From Chroococcidiopsis sp. TS-821 (lineage in GTDB: Bacteria > Cyanobacteriota > Cyanobacteriia > Cyanobacteriales > Chroococcidiopsidaceae), in contig NZ_MVDI01000003.1 in the NCBI RefSeq assembly GCF_002939305.1, forward strand, positions 310,001 through 374,000: a stretch of 64,000 bases of DNA, written 5' to 3'. The translations under genes were made by a program, and so were the position numbers. The notes beneath the pieces are model-generated. The model was not told the origin of the DNA and made no database searches. It saw only the letters and a list, made by a program, of their open reading frames with translations. Of this stretch, positions 28,455-37,518 are shown piece by piece (positions within the stretch are counted from its first letter, which is position 1; every line of letters starts with the position of its first letter).

Positions 28455-28708
28455 TAAAAAAGGTAATGATGGCTGATGCCAAAAGATTGTACCAACCGAC
28501 GTCAAATAGTGACGGAGCGAGTTACAGGGATCGCTAGAAACTTAAAAATTGCTTTCTCGACGGGAAACAGCGTTTCCACAATATCAAAGGCGATCGCGAC
28601 AATAAATAACCCCAAGGTGAGATGCACCAAATTCGGATGAATAGGAATGATGTATGGTAATCCATTAACTCCTAAACTATCCCACTGTTTCAGCAGGTCT
28701 GGATTCAT
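28455..28708 (-). pseudogene. Truncated and frameshifted DUF2231 membrane protein
   Basis: Starts at the ATG at 28708 (MNPDLLKQWDSLGVNGLPYI), overlapping the stop of the intact DUF2231 gene as ATGA. The N-terminal third (IPIHPNLVHLTLGLFIVAIA) is normal for the family, but the frame stops at 28502. The next family segment, FDVGWYNLLASAIITFF, is present in another frame at about 28455-28506, after which similarity ends. The C-terminal half is missing. Confidence 0.7.
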
Positions 28709-29202
28709 GACAGACCTCCTCGAATTGCTTCTACCACCGGAACTGTATGCAAACCATAAACCCACACGAGTAAGCTACCCAGGTACGACTGAACGCATAC
28801 AAGCCCAACTAGCAATACACTCACAGCGAGGTAAGGAATTGGTAACTGTGGTTTTTCCTGCAATCGAATCACATAGCGCCAGGCGGTAACGATCGCCAGA
28901 ATTCCAGAAAGTGACCAGCCTAAAATTGTATGAGCATTTAGTGTTGAAACTGATGCTGCGTAAGGTTCTGCCAAACCCGCTTCAATTTGTCCAAAAATAA
29001 TGGCAATGAATATTGAAACCGTAGCAAAGGCTAGATTCCACCAGCTAACTTCATACAACTTGGAATTTTTTGTGAAATACCCAAGGATATCGCAAAACAC
29101 TGCAAACAGCACCATCGCAATCACGAAATGCACCACAATTGGGTGAACGATATCGGGATAAGGAAAGTTATGCTCGTTGAGCAGCGGAAGATAATTAAAC
29201 AC
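28705..29202 (-). CDS. DUF2231-family membrane protein
   Basis: 165 residues, four membrane helices. The family signature is HPIVVHFVIAMVLFAVFCDI near residues 20-40, followed by WWNLAFATVSIFIAIIFG and HTILGWSLSGILAIVTAWR. Cyanobacterial DUF2231 genes often lie as pairs, and here the second copy just downstream is broken. Function unknown; histidines in helices would suit a haem- or redox-linked role, which is only conjecture. Confidence 0.82.
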   Translation of the reverse strand: MFNYLPLLNEHNFPYPDIVHPIVVHFVIAMVLFAVFCDILGYFTKNSKLYEVSWWNLAFATVSIFIAIIFGQIEAGLAEPYAASVSTLNAHTILGWSLSGILAIVTAWRYVIRLQEKPQLPIPYLAVSVLLVGLVCVQSYLGSLLVWVYGLHTVPVVEAIRGGLS

Positions 29203-29827
29203 AGGTTTTTAAGATAACGCAGTAAAAGTGACTATATAAGGTAGAACTGAGAAATTATGTAGGCAATTCAACTGAACGAACGTTTGAAGTTGAATAAACT
29301 CTTAGACTATAGAGCCATCAGCTTTTAACTTTCAAGAGTTCTGGTTTACACGTTATCTTCGCTTATTCTACAAAATCGCTTTCTGAAAGAAGTGTGTTCT
29401 TGCTTTTGTGACACATAGTTAGCGTGCTAGTTTTCCTAGCGAAGATTGCAGGTTTACACTATTCGTTCGCTGAAATATGGTGAGTGGGAATTGTGAATGG
29501 AATAATTGACACTTTGTCACTTTAATAAGGAGAGAAATTTGAAAAGTTCGCAAAGCTGAAGTAACGTTCTATAGCAAGGGTCAGGAAGCACAAGTCAGAG
29601 GTCAGGGTTAGAATCTAGAAGAGCTAATGATTCTGGGCTTCTCTCATGTCCTAAGCATCCCTCTAACTGCTATAGCTTCTCAACGCGCAAGCTTGGTGTC
29701 TGTACAGTTAAGCAAATCCTATGAATTATAGTAAAAACTTATATATTTTTTGGCTAGCTATTGTATTTGTTTATTGTTAAAGTTAGATTAGTAAGCAAAA
29801 CTAACAACACTTCATAGGAGAAGTTCA
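29203..29827. other. 625-bp region upstream of the CP12-like gene
   Basis: No gene or RNA recognised. Near its end are two copies of GGTCAGG (29579 and 29600) and the small inverted repeat AGAATC/GATTCT at 29610-29634. The ribosome site AGGAG precedes the CP12-like start. Likely promoter and leader of that gene. Confidence 0.45.
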
Positions 29828-30103
29828 ATGACTTATACCGCTGAAAAAACATTAGTTACAACAACTGCAATTTCTCATGCTGAAGGCAGAAATTTGGAGA
29901 CGTCTTTCCAAGCTGCTTTAGAACATGCTCGTCGTCTCACTCAAATGTATGGAATTGGCTCAACTGAGGTTGCTGTCGCCTGGGATACCGTAGAAGAATT
30001 AGTCACTGCATTGGTTCGCCGCCCAAAAAAATCGTTCTCTGCGTTTGAACAATACTGCACTTTGCATCCAGATGCGCCAGAGTGTCGCCTCTATGACGTT
30101 TAA
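29828..30103 (+). CDS. CP12-family protein lacking the N-terminal cysteine pair
   Basis: 91 residues. The C-terminal half has the CP12 core VAWDTVEEL and the tail FEQYCTLHPDAPECRLYDV, with the Cys pair and the end that contacts GAPDH. CP12 binds GAPDH and PRK in the Calvin cycle and locks them in the dark through disulfides. Canonical CP12 has a second Cys pair near its start; here residues 1-65 have none, only a helix ETSFQAALEHARRLTQMYG. Such variants exist in cyanobacteria and phages; their role is less clear. A good ribosome site precedes the ATG. Confidence 0.82.
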   Translation: MTYTAEKTLVTTTAISHAEGRNLETSFQAALEHARRLTQMYGIGSTEVAVAWDTVEELVTALVRRPKKSFSAFEQYCTLHPDAPECRLYDV

Positions 30104-30141
30104 GTGGCAAATGCTTCTGCAAAAAGCTGCTCGAGTAGAAT

Positions 30142-30190
30142 GCACTACCCTCAACCGTTTATGCTGGTGAGTTGGTTAAGTGGGTAGTGC
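30142..30190. repeat. Long inverted repeat downstream of the CP12-like gene
   Basis: GCACTACCC and GGGTAGTGC are perfect 9-bp arms; the stem extends imperfectly through TCAACC/GGTTAA. No T tract follows, so termination is not certain. It may be a transcript-end stem or a stabilising structure. Confidence 0.5.
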
Positions 30191-30377
30191 GATCGCTGTA
30201 TCCACAGTAGCACCTTCAAATTTGCTTAAATAGCGATTTCTTGCCTACATCAAAGTCTTTTACTAAAGCAAAAGCTAGAAGTTAATTAGATAAAATTAAG
30301 ATAAATCAGGAAGTTTACTACCTTTTTGGAACAAGCATTGCCATAATCTTAATCTAGCTGAATTGGTTGTAGAGAAA

Positions 30378-31428
30378 ATGGTGCAATGGATTGTTCCACT
30401 TGCTTTTGTTATTGGTGGTTTATTAGCAGGATTAATTTGTGAAAGAACAATTCTAGTTCGTTTGTGAAAACTCGCTATCAGAACTCAGCGACAAATCAAT
30501 GAAATAATTATTAAGTCTCTGCAAGGAATGACCTTTATTTGGTTTGCCATTGCAGGGATTTATACTGCTATTTTAAGTTTGACAATAGCTCCTAATATTG
30601 CTGGAATTATCCAAAAACTGTTAATTATCATTTTTCTGTATTCAGTGACAGTATTTTTGGCACGCTTGAGTGTTGGTTTTGTTACACTTTATGGTCAAAA
30701 AGCTTTCTGATCAGCCTCGCTCCTTTCTAATTTAACTAGAATCATTATCTATGTTTTTGGTATACTAATTATCCGCCAAACTATTGGTATTGAAATTACT
30801 CCAATTCTAGCTACTTTGGGAATTGGAGGACTAGCCGTTGCTTTAGCTTTTCAAGATACTCTAGCAAATATTTTTTCTGGTTTATACTTATTGATTTCCA
30901 AACAAGTTAAAACGGGTGATTATGTTAAGTTGGAAACCGGACAAGAAGGATACGTAACAGACATCACTTGGCGTAATACAACAATTAAAGAACTGCCTAA
31001 TAGTACTATTATTGTTCCTAATTCAAAGTTAAGCTCAGCAATTTTTACAAATTATTGTTTGCCAGCAAAAGAACTTAGTATTCAAGTACACTTAGGCGTA
31101 AGCTATGATAGCGATCTTGACCGTGTAGAACAGGTAACACTAGCTGTAGCCAAAGAAGTCATGCACGATGTTTTAGGAGTCAGCAATACTTTTGAGCCAT
31201 TTATTAGATTTCATACTTTTGGGGATTTTAGTATTGATTTTACAGTTTTTTTTACGTGTAGATGAATTTAGCGAACAATTTCGGGCAAAGCATGAATTTA
31301 TCAAAAGATTGCATCGCCGTTATCAGCAAGAGGAAATTGAAATTCTGTACCCCGTTAGAACTGTTTATCTGCCAGAAAAGAATCAGACAGTGAAGCGATC
31401 GCACTCAGCTTCGGAAATCAAAAATTGA
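30378..31428 (+). pseudogene. MscS-family mechanosensitive channel, disrupted
   Basis: From the ATG at 30378 a single frame encodes an MscS-like protein but is broken by TGA at 30465 and TGA at 30708, and then shifts frame at an 8-T tract (31246-31253). Recognisable parts: membrane helices, then the channel-lining helix region ATLGIGGLAVALAFQDTLAN, the beta domain (GDYVKLETGQEGYVTDITWR) and the C-terminal domain. After the shift, FLRVDEFSEQFRAKHEF finishes the protein. Deleting one T restores the frame. Intact MscS protects against hypo-osmotic shock. Confidence 0.82.
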
Positions 31429-31510
31429 TAACTCCTAAGTGAGAGGGCTATTTTTTAGCCAAAATGTTATTTAATAAAAAGTAGAGATTAACAAATTTTA
31501 ATAAAGACCT

Positions 31511-32407
31511 GTGACTACTCAACAAATACCGTATACTAGCAGCTTGGAAAAGCAAGTCTGGAACTGGCAAGGATACGACATTCAGTACACCGTTAAAGGT
31601 GAAGGACGTCCTTTAGTTTTAGTTCATGGATTTGGTGCTTGTATCGGACACTGGCGGAAAAATATTCCTGTTTTAGCCGATGCGGGCTATCGCGTGTTTG
31701 CTTTGGACTTACTAGGGTTTGGTGGATCGAGTAAACCGCCGCTGAATTACACTTTGGATGTGTGGGAACTGTTGCTTAAAGATTTTTGGGAAGCACGCAT
31801 TCAAGAACCGGCAATATTTATTGGTAACTCGATCGGCGCGTTACTCAGTTTAATGGTAGTCGCAAATCATCCGGAAATTGCCGCTGGTGCAGTTTTGATT
31901 AACAGCGCGGGGGGTTTAAGCCATCGTCCGCACGAACTGAATCCGCCGTTACGCATTTTCATGGCGGGGTTCAATCGACTGGTGCGATCGCGCATTACAG
32001 GAAGAACAATCTTTAACCGCATTCGCCAAAAATCGCAGATTCGCCGCACGTTGCTGCAAGTTTACCGCAATTCTGATGCTGTTACCGATGAACTTGTAGA
32101 TATGCTGTACGAACCAGCGTGCGATCCTGGCGCGCAACAAGTGTTTGCTTCAATTATTACCGCGCCTCCAGGTCCTAGTCCAGCTGAATTATTACCAAAG
32201 GTGAAGCGTCCTTTACTCGTAGTATGGGGTGCGGACGATCCTTGGACACCGATAAGTGGTGCAAAAATTTATGAAACGATGCGCGATCGCGGCGAACCTG
32301 TTGAAGTTGTCCCTATTCCAAACGCCGGACATTGTCCGCACGATGAAGTTCCTGACAAAGTCAATCCTGTGATTGTCGAATGGTTAAATAAATTGTGTCA
32401 ACTTTGA
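31511..32407 (+). CDS. Alpha/beta hydrolase
   Basis: 298 residues; the start codon is GTG at 31511. The oxyanion loop is LVHGFGACIGHW, the nucleophile elbow GNSIGA (Ser about residue 108), the acid in VVWGADDPWTP and the base in NAGHCPHDEVPD. It resembles the plant and cyanobacterial pheophytinase/chlorophyllase-like hydrolases (the IGNSIGALL and LVHGFG contexts) but the substrate is unknown. It follows the broken channel gene, about 80 bases apart. Confidence 0.85.
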   Translation: MTTQQIPYTSSLEKQVWNWQGYDIQYTVKGEGRPLVLVHGFGACIGHWRKNIPVLADAGYRVFALDLLGFGGSSKPPLNYTLDVWELLLKDFWEARIQEPAIFIGNSIGALLSLMVVANHPEIAAGAVLINSAGGLSHRPHELNPPLRIFMAGFNRLVRSRITGRTIFNRIRQKSQIRRTLLQVYRNSDAVTDELVDMLYEPACDPGAQQVFASIITAPPGPSPAELLPKVKRPLLVVWGADDPWTPISGAKIYETMRDRGEPVEVVPIPNAGHCPHDEVPDKVNPVIVEWLNKLCQL

Positions 32408-32520
32408 GGATAACTAGTAAGTAGTCGCTAACTATTCATAGCTGCGTAACGATTCGGCTAGAGATGATATTAAACAAAGTTGCTAGCTTATAAGTAGCTG
32501 GACTTCTGGAATCGGTAGCT

Positions 32521-34191
32521 TTGCTTTCTAAACCTCACAGACGAAATTCCTATGCGTACAAGCGCTTGTTGTGGCAAATTGGGATGGTTGCATCTTCCTT
32601 AGGGCTTTGTTTCCTTCCTACCCTGGGAATTGTGCGCCCCTCCTTGACAGCAGAGCGGATTTATGCATCTTATTCAGTTGTCGAACGGTCAATTTCGGTA
32701 GCAGCGCTAGAAAAGTATGCACGTGAAGGTATTTTAGATGACGAACTTGCGGTTTATGCGCAATACATTAGTCCACAACAGCTAGAACAATTACGACGAG
32801 TACTGCTGACGCGAATTGAGTTAACTCCGGTAGCCGTTGCGCAGTTTCTTTATACACCGCAAGGAATCATTTTATTGCAGCGATTGGGGCAAATTATTCA
32901 AACCGAAGCGCGTCAACCAGGTTTTTATGCAATCCGCTCTGCGTTGATTTTAGCCGCTGCGACGCCGGATGGTTTAACGCTACTCAATGTATTGCGTCAG
33001 TTTCCCACACGTAGTATTCGCATTGATTTAACCCGCAGTTTACAAATTGCGGAACAACTCAACAGATTAGTCAACCAAACCGCGCAAGCGATCGCACTTG
33101 TTCAACAAGATGCGGTGAATGCTGCGATAGCGGAACCACTCGATTGGCAAATCCCTGACTTGCGCGAAAGAGGTCCTTGGAATTGGGAGCAACAAACACT
33201 TACGTTATTCGATCCGCGACGCGATCGCCGATTTCTAGTCGATTTGTATCTCCCGCTGATGCAAAAACCAGCACCAGTAATTGTGATTTCGCACGGTTTA
33301 GGATCGGATCGAACAAGTTTTATTTACTTAGCAACGCAACTCGCTTCTTACGGCTTTGCGGTGGCGGTTCCGGAACATCCTGGAAGTAATGCAGAACAAT
33401 TGCGATCGCTTTTATCGGGAGTCGCTGCGGAAGTCGCCGAACCAAACGAATTTATCAACCGCCCGTTGGATGTCAGGTATTTACTCAATGAGTTGGAACG
33501 TTTGCGCATCGCTGACGCCCGTTTTAGAAATATCAATGTTCAGCAAGTGGGAGTGATTGGGCAATCGTTTGGCGGTTATACTGCGTTAGCACTTGCAGGT
33601 GCAGAATTAAACTTTGAACAATTGCAACAAGATTGTAATAGATTGCAAGATTCGCCTTTGTGGAATGTTTCGTTATTACTGCAATGTCGCGCCCTAGAGT
33701 TACCCAGAACAGGCTATGTTTTACGCGATCCGCGTGTCAAAGCTGCGATCGCCATTAACCCGATTACAAGTAGTGTTTTCGGTGAAGCCAGTATTCGTCA
33801 AATTGCTATTCCTGTGATGATTGTTAGCGGTAGTGCAGATACAATTGCGCCTACATTAGCTGAACAAATTCGTCCTTTTAGTTGGTTGACGACTCCTGAT
33901 AAATATTTGGCGGTGATTGCAGGCGCTACGCACTTTTCCACAATTGGCGAAGCTGCGCCTGGTTCTGAACCCATCGCCGTACCACCACAAGTTATCGGTC
34001 CTACCCCAGAAGTTGCACGGTCGTATATGAGTGCGTTGAGCGTAGCATTTTTTCAAACCTATATCAATAACTTGCAGCAATATCGTCCGTATCTCAGTTC
34101 AGCGTATGCGCAAGCGATTAGTGAGAATTTATTACCACTAAGTTTAGTGCGATCGCTTTCCAATAGTCAGCTAGAACAATTTCTCCGCTAA
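32521..34191 (+). CDS. Exported DUF1400 + alpha/beta-hydrolase protein
   Basis: About 556 residues from a TTG at 32521; ATG at 32584 is an alternative. A signal-type segment covers residues about 15-40. Residues about 45-175 are the DUF1400-like helical region seen with cyanobacterial exported hydrolases (RIYASYSVVERSISVAALEKYA). The hydrolase domain follows, with VVISHGLGSDRTSF, the nucleophile elbow GQSFGGYT, an acid in VSGSADTIAP and the base histidine in GATHFSTIG. Periplasmic lipase/PAF-acetylhydrolase-like activity is inferred. Confidence 0.82.
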   Translation: MLSKPHRRNSYAYKRLLWQIGMVASSLGLCFLPTLGIVRPSLTAERIYASYSVVERSISVAALEKYAREGILDDELAVYAQYISPQQLEQLRRVLLTRIELTPVAVAQFLYTPQGIILLQRLGQIIQTEARQPGFYAIRSALILAAATPDGLTLLNVLRQFPTRSIRIDLTRSLQIAEQLNRLVNQTAQAIALVQQDAVNAAIAEPLDWQIPDLRERGPWNWEQQTLTLFDPRRDRRFLVDLYLPLMQKPAPVIVISHGLGSDRTSFIYLATQLASYGFAVAVPEHPGSNAEQLRSLLSGVAAEVAEPNEFINRPLDVRYLLNELERLRIADARFRNINVQQVGVIGQSFGGYTALALAGAELNFEQLQQDCNRLQDSPLWNVSLLLQCRALELPRTGYVLRDPRVKAAIAINPITSSVFGEASIRQIAIPVMIVSGSADTIAPTLAEQIRPFSWLTTPDKYLAVIAGATHFSTIGEAAPGSEPIAVPPQVIGPTPEVARSYMSALSVAFFQTYINNLQQYRPYLSSAYAQAISENLLPLSLVRSLSNSQLEQFLR

Positions 34192-34301
34192 TGATGCTGC
34201 GGTTAGATGTCAAGAAATCCGAACAGCTATTAACCTTGTCTTTAGCTGTTATAGGAATTAGGGATAATATCGTTTTGCTTTAAAGTTTCTACAAATAGAC
34301 C

Positions 34302-34382
34302 GCAGAGGAAGCAGAGGAAGCAGAGGAAGCAGAGGAAGCAGAGGAAGCAGAGGAAGCAGAGGAAGCAGAGGAAGCAGAGGAG
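34302..34382. repeat. Nine-copy 9-bp tandem repeat
   Basis: Unit GCAGAGGAA, eight perfect copies followed by one with a final G. It lies between the DUF1400 hydrolase and a small membrane protein gene, in a 311-bp stretch that otherwise holds nothing recognisable. It is a simple satellite, not a CRISPR. Confidence 0.95.
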
Positions 34383-34502
34383 AAATTAATTGTAGTTCTG
34401 ATTCCAAGAGATGGGATAAAAGCTATCTATAGTGATAGTTCTCGACTTCTATAAATATTGTCATCGATTGAGTGTTACGTATCATTATATGAGACTAGAG
34501 AA

Positions 34503-34676
34503 ATGAATAATATATTAATTGCAATTCTTGTCTTAGCTTTACTACTTGTTACTATTTTCTCGCCTTTTTCTGCTTTAGCTTTGTTAATGCTACTTCTATT
34601 AATTTCAGCTTTTGCTGGCATCGTTTGGAGTATACTAAGAACGCTGCTTTTTGGCGAGCCTAGTCGCAAGAATTAG
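34503..34676 (+). CDS. Small hydrophobic membrane protein
   Basis: 57 residues from the ATG at 34503 (MNNILIAILVLALLLVTIF), with two closely spaced hydrophobic helices and a basic tail GEPSRKN. No family recognised. No strong ribosome site is visible, so confidence is modest. Confidence 0.5.
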   Translation: MNNILIAILVLALLLVTIFSPFSALALLMLLLLISAFAGIVWSILRTLLFGEPSRKN

Positions 34677-35021
34677 TATGTTTAGCTGTGGCTTGAAGTT
34701 CAACAAACTCTACTCATCATAAAGGTTGTAGAGGAGTACTGACGACTCTGTTCTATTGTTTTTGGAAAATGGTATATTGAAATACAACAAAAATATATCT
34801 ATTTGCTTAATTCTTATATAGTCAGTTAACAAATTCTGAACAAAATTCAGTAGGCTCGTCTAGAGGATATCTGAAAAAGGATTGATTCAAAACCTTTCTA
34901 CTTTCCAGAGCTCGGCTTTCTAAAATTAAAGTCTCTTACGCGGGGATTTAGGAGAATATTGACAGCATCTTTAACACTCACATGACATGCTAAAACAACT
35001 CAATAAGTTCAATTGGGAATT
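34677..35021. other. 345-bp region before the TPR gene
   Basis: AT-rich. It holds no gene, RNA or terminator that I can support; GGGGATTTAGGAG near 34940-34953 could be part of a leader, but no start follows it. Confidence 0.4.
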
Positions 35022-35495
35022 ATGGATGACGCATCTATTATCGATCCACTACTAGACGCTTTAAAGAATCCTGACGAGAAGGTGCGCAATTGGGCGACTC
35101 AGGAGTTATGGAAGCATTGGTTTGGACAAAAGGGTGTTTATGGATTACAGCTATTACAACAAAGTCAAGCGTTAGTTGAAGCGGGTAAAACCGAACAAGC
35201 CGAAGCGTTATTATCCGAAGTTATTGCAGCTGAACCTGATTTTGCCGAAGCGTGGAACCGACGTGCTGTATTGTATTACATCAATGGTCAGTATCAAAAG
35301 TCGTTAACAGATTGCGAAATGGTAGTTAAACTTAATCCAGTTCATTTCGGCGCGCTTCATGGTATGGGTTTATGTTATATCGCTTTAGGAAATTATAGTG
35401 AAGCAATTCGGGTTTTGCGTCGTGCTTTAGAAGTGCAACCGTATGCAATAGAAAATCAAAGGTTAATTTTGGAATGTACCGCACAACTTAGCTGA
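35022..35495 (+). CDS. TPR protein, possibly with a HEAT-like N-terminus
   Basis: About 157 residues from the ATG at 35022. Residues 1-40 resemble a HEAT-like unit (DPLLDALKNPDEKVRNWATQ), and residues about 45-155 hold three TPRs (AEALLSEVIAAEPDF; YQKSLTDCEMVVKLNPVH; YSEAIRVLRRALEVQP). It precedes the ABC substrate-binding gene by 18 bases on the same strand, so the two are probably co-transcribed. Partner unknown. Confidence 0.8.
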   Translation: MDDASIIDPLLDALKNPDEKVRNWATQELWKHWFGQKGVYGLQLLQQSQALVEAGKTEQAEALLSEVIAAEPDFAEAWNRRAVLYYINGQYQKSLTDCEMVVKLNPVHFGALHGMGLCYIALGNYSEAIRVLRRALEVQPYAIENQRLILECTAQLS

Positions 35496-35513
35496 AAAGG
35501 AGATGATTTATTA

Positions 35514-36566
35514 ATGGATAATATTATTCAGAGGGTAAATCGTCGGAAATTTTTACAATATGGTTCGTTGTTTATTGGTAGTAGTGTAGTTGCAGCTTGT
35601 ACAAATAATCAGCCGCAAACAGAGACTTCCCAATCAACAAATCTCGACCGCGTCACTTTTGGAACGAACTGGGTCGCCCAAGCCGAACACGGAGGCTTTT
35701 ATCAAGCGATCGCCACAGGAATTTATAAAGAACACGGCTTAGATGTCACGATTCAAATGGGTGGTCCGCAAGTACCCACAGGTACGCAGTTGTTAATGGG
35801 AAACGCGGTTGATTTCTTTATGGGGTACGGTGTCGATGCTGTCAACGCGGTTGCAGAAGGAATACCGAAAATTACCGTAGCGGCAATTTTTCAAAAAGAT
35901 CCCCAGTGTCTTATTGCGCATCCTAACACAGGAGTGGACTCAATAGAAGACCTCAGAGGCAGACCAATTTATATATCTTCGTCGGCAAATGTGACGTACT
36001 GGCCTTTATTAGCCGCAAGATTTGGTTTTACCGACGATCAAAAGCGTCCCTATAACTTTAATCCTGGTCCATTTCTGGCAGATAAACAATCGGCACAGCA
36101 AGGATATATCACGTCTGAACCTTTTGCTATTGAGCAACAAGGGGGATTTACACCTGTTGTCTTTTTATTAGCAGATTATGGTTATATTCCTTATTCAACA
36201 ACTATTGAAACGAAGCGCGAATTAGTCGAAAATAATCCTGATCTAGTTCAACGCTTTGTCGATGCATCGATTAAAGGGTGGTATAGCTATTTAGAAAACC
36301 CAGCACCAGGAAACGAATTAATTAAACAAGCTAACCCAGAAATGACCGACGAGCAAATTGCTTACGGAATTCAAAAAATGCAAGAATACGGCATTATTAA
36401 GTCTGGCGAAGCAGAGCAGCTGGGAATTGGGTCGATGACTGAGGAGCGATGGCAATCCTTTTTTGAAAGTATGACACAAGCAGGTGTTTTTAAACCGAAT
36501 ATCGCATACGAACGAGCATTTACCTTGCAATTTGTCAATAAAGGCGTGCAGGCTTATCGCAGTTAG
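35514..36566 (+). CDS. ABC transporter substrate-binding lipoprotein (NMT1/SsuA/ThiY type)
   Basis: 350 residues. The N-terminus has a twin-arginine-like start RRKFLQYGSLFIGSS and a lipobox VVAAC, so it is probably an anchored periplasmic lipoprotein. The rest follows the NMT1/THI5-like fold: VTFGTNWVAQAEHGGFYQAI, GLDVTIQMGG and GVDSIEDLRGRPIYI. Such proteins bind sulfonates, thiamine-pyrimidine precursors, riboflavin or nitrate analogues. The substrate cannot be told from sequence. The ATPase and permease follow downstream. Confidence 0.9.
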   Translation: MDNIIQRVNRRKFLQYGSLFIGSSVVAACTNNQPQTETSQSTNLDRVTFGTNWVAQAEHGGFYQAIATGIYKEHGLDVTIQMGGPQVPTGTQLLMGNAVDFFMGYGVDAVNAVAEGIPKITVAAIFQKDPQCLIAHPNTGVDSIEDLRGRPIYISSSANVTYWPLLAARFGFTDDQKRPYNFNPGPFLADKQSAQQGYITSEPFAIEQQGGFTPVVFLLADYGYIPYSTTIETKRELVENNPDLVQRFVDASIKGWYSYLENPAPGNELIKQANPEMTDEQIAYGIQKMQEYGIIKSGEAEQLGIGSMTEERWQSFFESMTQAGVFKPNIAYERAFTLQFVNKGVQAYRS

Positions 36567-36592
36567 AAGGGTAAGGGAATTTAAGAAAATTC

Positions 36593-36646
36593 CGTTAGTT
36601 TAAAACTTAATAGGTAAGGCATATTTTGCCTTTGATTTAACTAACG
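36593..36646 (+). promoter_or_regulatory. Structured leader element between the binding protein and ATPase genes
   Basis: CGTTAGTTTAAA pairs with TTTAACTAACG, enclosing a hairpin AAGGCA-TATTT-TGCCTT. The outer arm ends CTAACG; a further arm CGATAATT (36645-36652) can pair with AATTATCG (36701-36708) just before the ATPase start. Position within an operon suggests an attenuator or riboswitch-like switch, or an RNA processing site. Confidence 0.5.
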
Positions 36647-36723
36647 ATAATTTGGTATTCCTGCTTACGGTAGAGTGACGCCGGATAGAATATGGTTGGT
36701 AATTATCGATCAATTGATAGCCA

Positions 36724-37512
36724 ATGACTCTTCCCGCAATTCGGCTAAATCAGATCAGTAAGGTTTATGGTAACGGTACCATAGCTTTGCAAAACATGAA
36801 TTTAGCAATTCAGGATGCTGAATTTGTCAGTTTAGTCGGTCCATCTGGTTGTGGTAAAAGTACCGTATTGCGGATTATCGCTGGCTTGGGACAAATGAAT
36901 TCTGGCAGCATCGAGTGGGGGATTAGCGATCGCAAACTGGCGTATGTCTTTCAAGAAGCCGCATTAATGCCCTGGGCAACGGTGCAAGAAAACGTGCATT
37001 TGCCGTTAAAATTAGCTGGGACGCCTAAAAAGTATAGAGAAGTCTTAGTACAGCAAGCAATTCAACGGGTGGGATTGAGTGGATTTGAACGCAGCTATCC
37101 TCGCGAGTTATCGGGTGGGATGAAAATGCGGGTGTCGATCGCGCGTGCTTTAGTCACAAAACCAAATGTGTTATTGATGGATGAACCTTTTGGGGCGCTT
37201 GATGAAATTACGCGGAGTAAGCTGAATCGCGACGTACTCGATTTGTGGAGTCAGCACCGTTGGACGGTGGTTTTTGTAACGCACAATATTTATGAAGCGG
37301 TTTATCTTTCTAATCGCGTCATTGTAATGGCGGCGCGCCCTGGGCGTGTTGTTGCAGATATTAGCATTAAAGCACCGTATCCGCGTAGTGAAGAATTTCG
37401 CACGTCTTTGCTGTATAACGAATACTGTCGCGAAGTTTCGCAATGCCTGGAAGCAGCCATGAATGAATCGCCGTTACAACGCGATCGCAGTGCAATCGCC
37501 CAACCAATATAG
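36724..37512 (+). CDS. ABC transporter ATP-binding protein (SsuB/TauB type)
   Basis: 262 residues. Walker A GPSGCGKST, Q-loop in AYVFQEAALMPW, signature LSGGMKMR, Walker B VLLMDEPFG and H-loop VTHNI are all present. Drives uptake with the binding protein and permease of this locus. Its end is six bases from the permease start, so they are co-translated or tightly linked. Confidence 0.96.
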   Translation: MTLPAIRLNQISKVYGNGTIALQNMNLAIQDAEFVSLVGPSGCGKSTVLRIIAGLGQMNSGSIEWGISDRKLAYVFQEAALMPWATVQENVHLPLKLAGTPKKYREVLVQQAIQRVGLSGFERSYPRELSGGMKMRVSIARALVTKPNVLLMDEPFGALDEITRSKLNRDVLDLWSQHRWTVVFVTHNIYEAVYLSNRVIVMAARPGRVVADISIKAPYPRSEEFRTSLLYNEYCREVSQCLEAAMNESPLQRDRSAIAQPI

Positions 37513-37518
37513 TAGACA

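Noticed and set aside
29203-29827. Possible tRNA or small RNA gene
   Set aside because: No cloverleaf, anticodon arm or TTC-arm pattern could be found by eye.
30378-31428. Selenoprotein or recoded UGA channel
   Set aside because: MscS is not a known selenoprotein, there is no stem-loop evidence that I could support, and a separate frameshift points to decay.
34302-34382. CRISPR array
   Set aside because: The unit is 9 bp with no spacers; no cas genes nearby.
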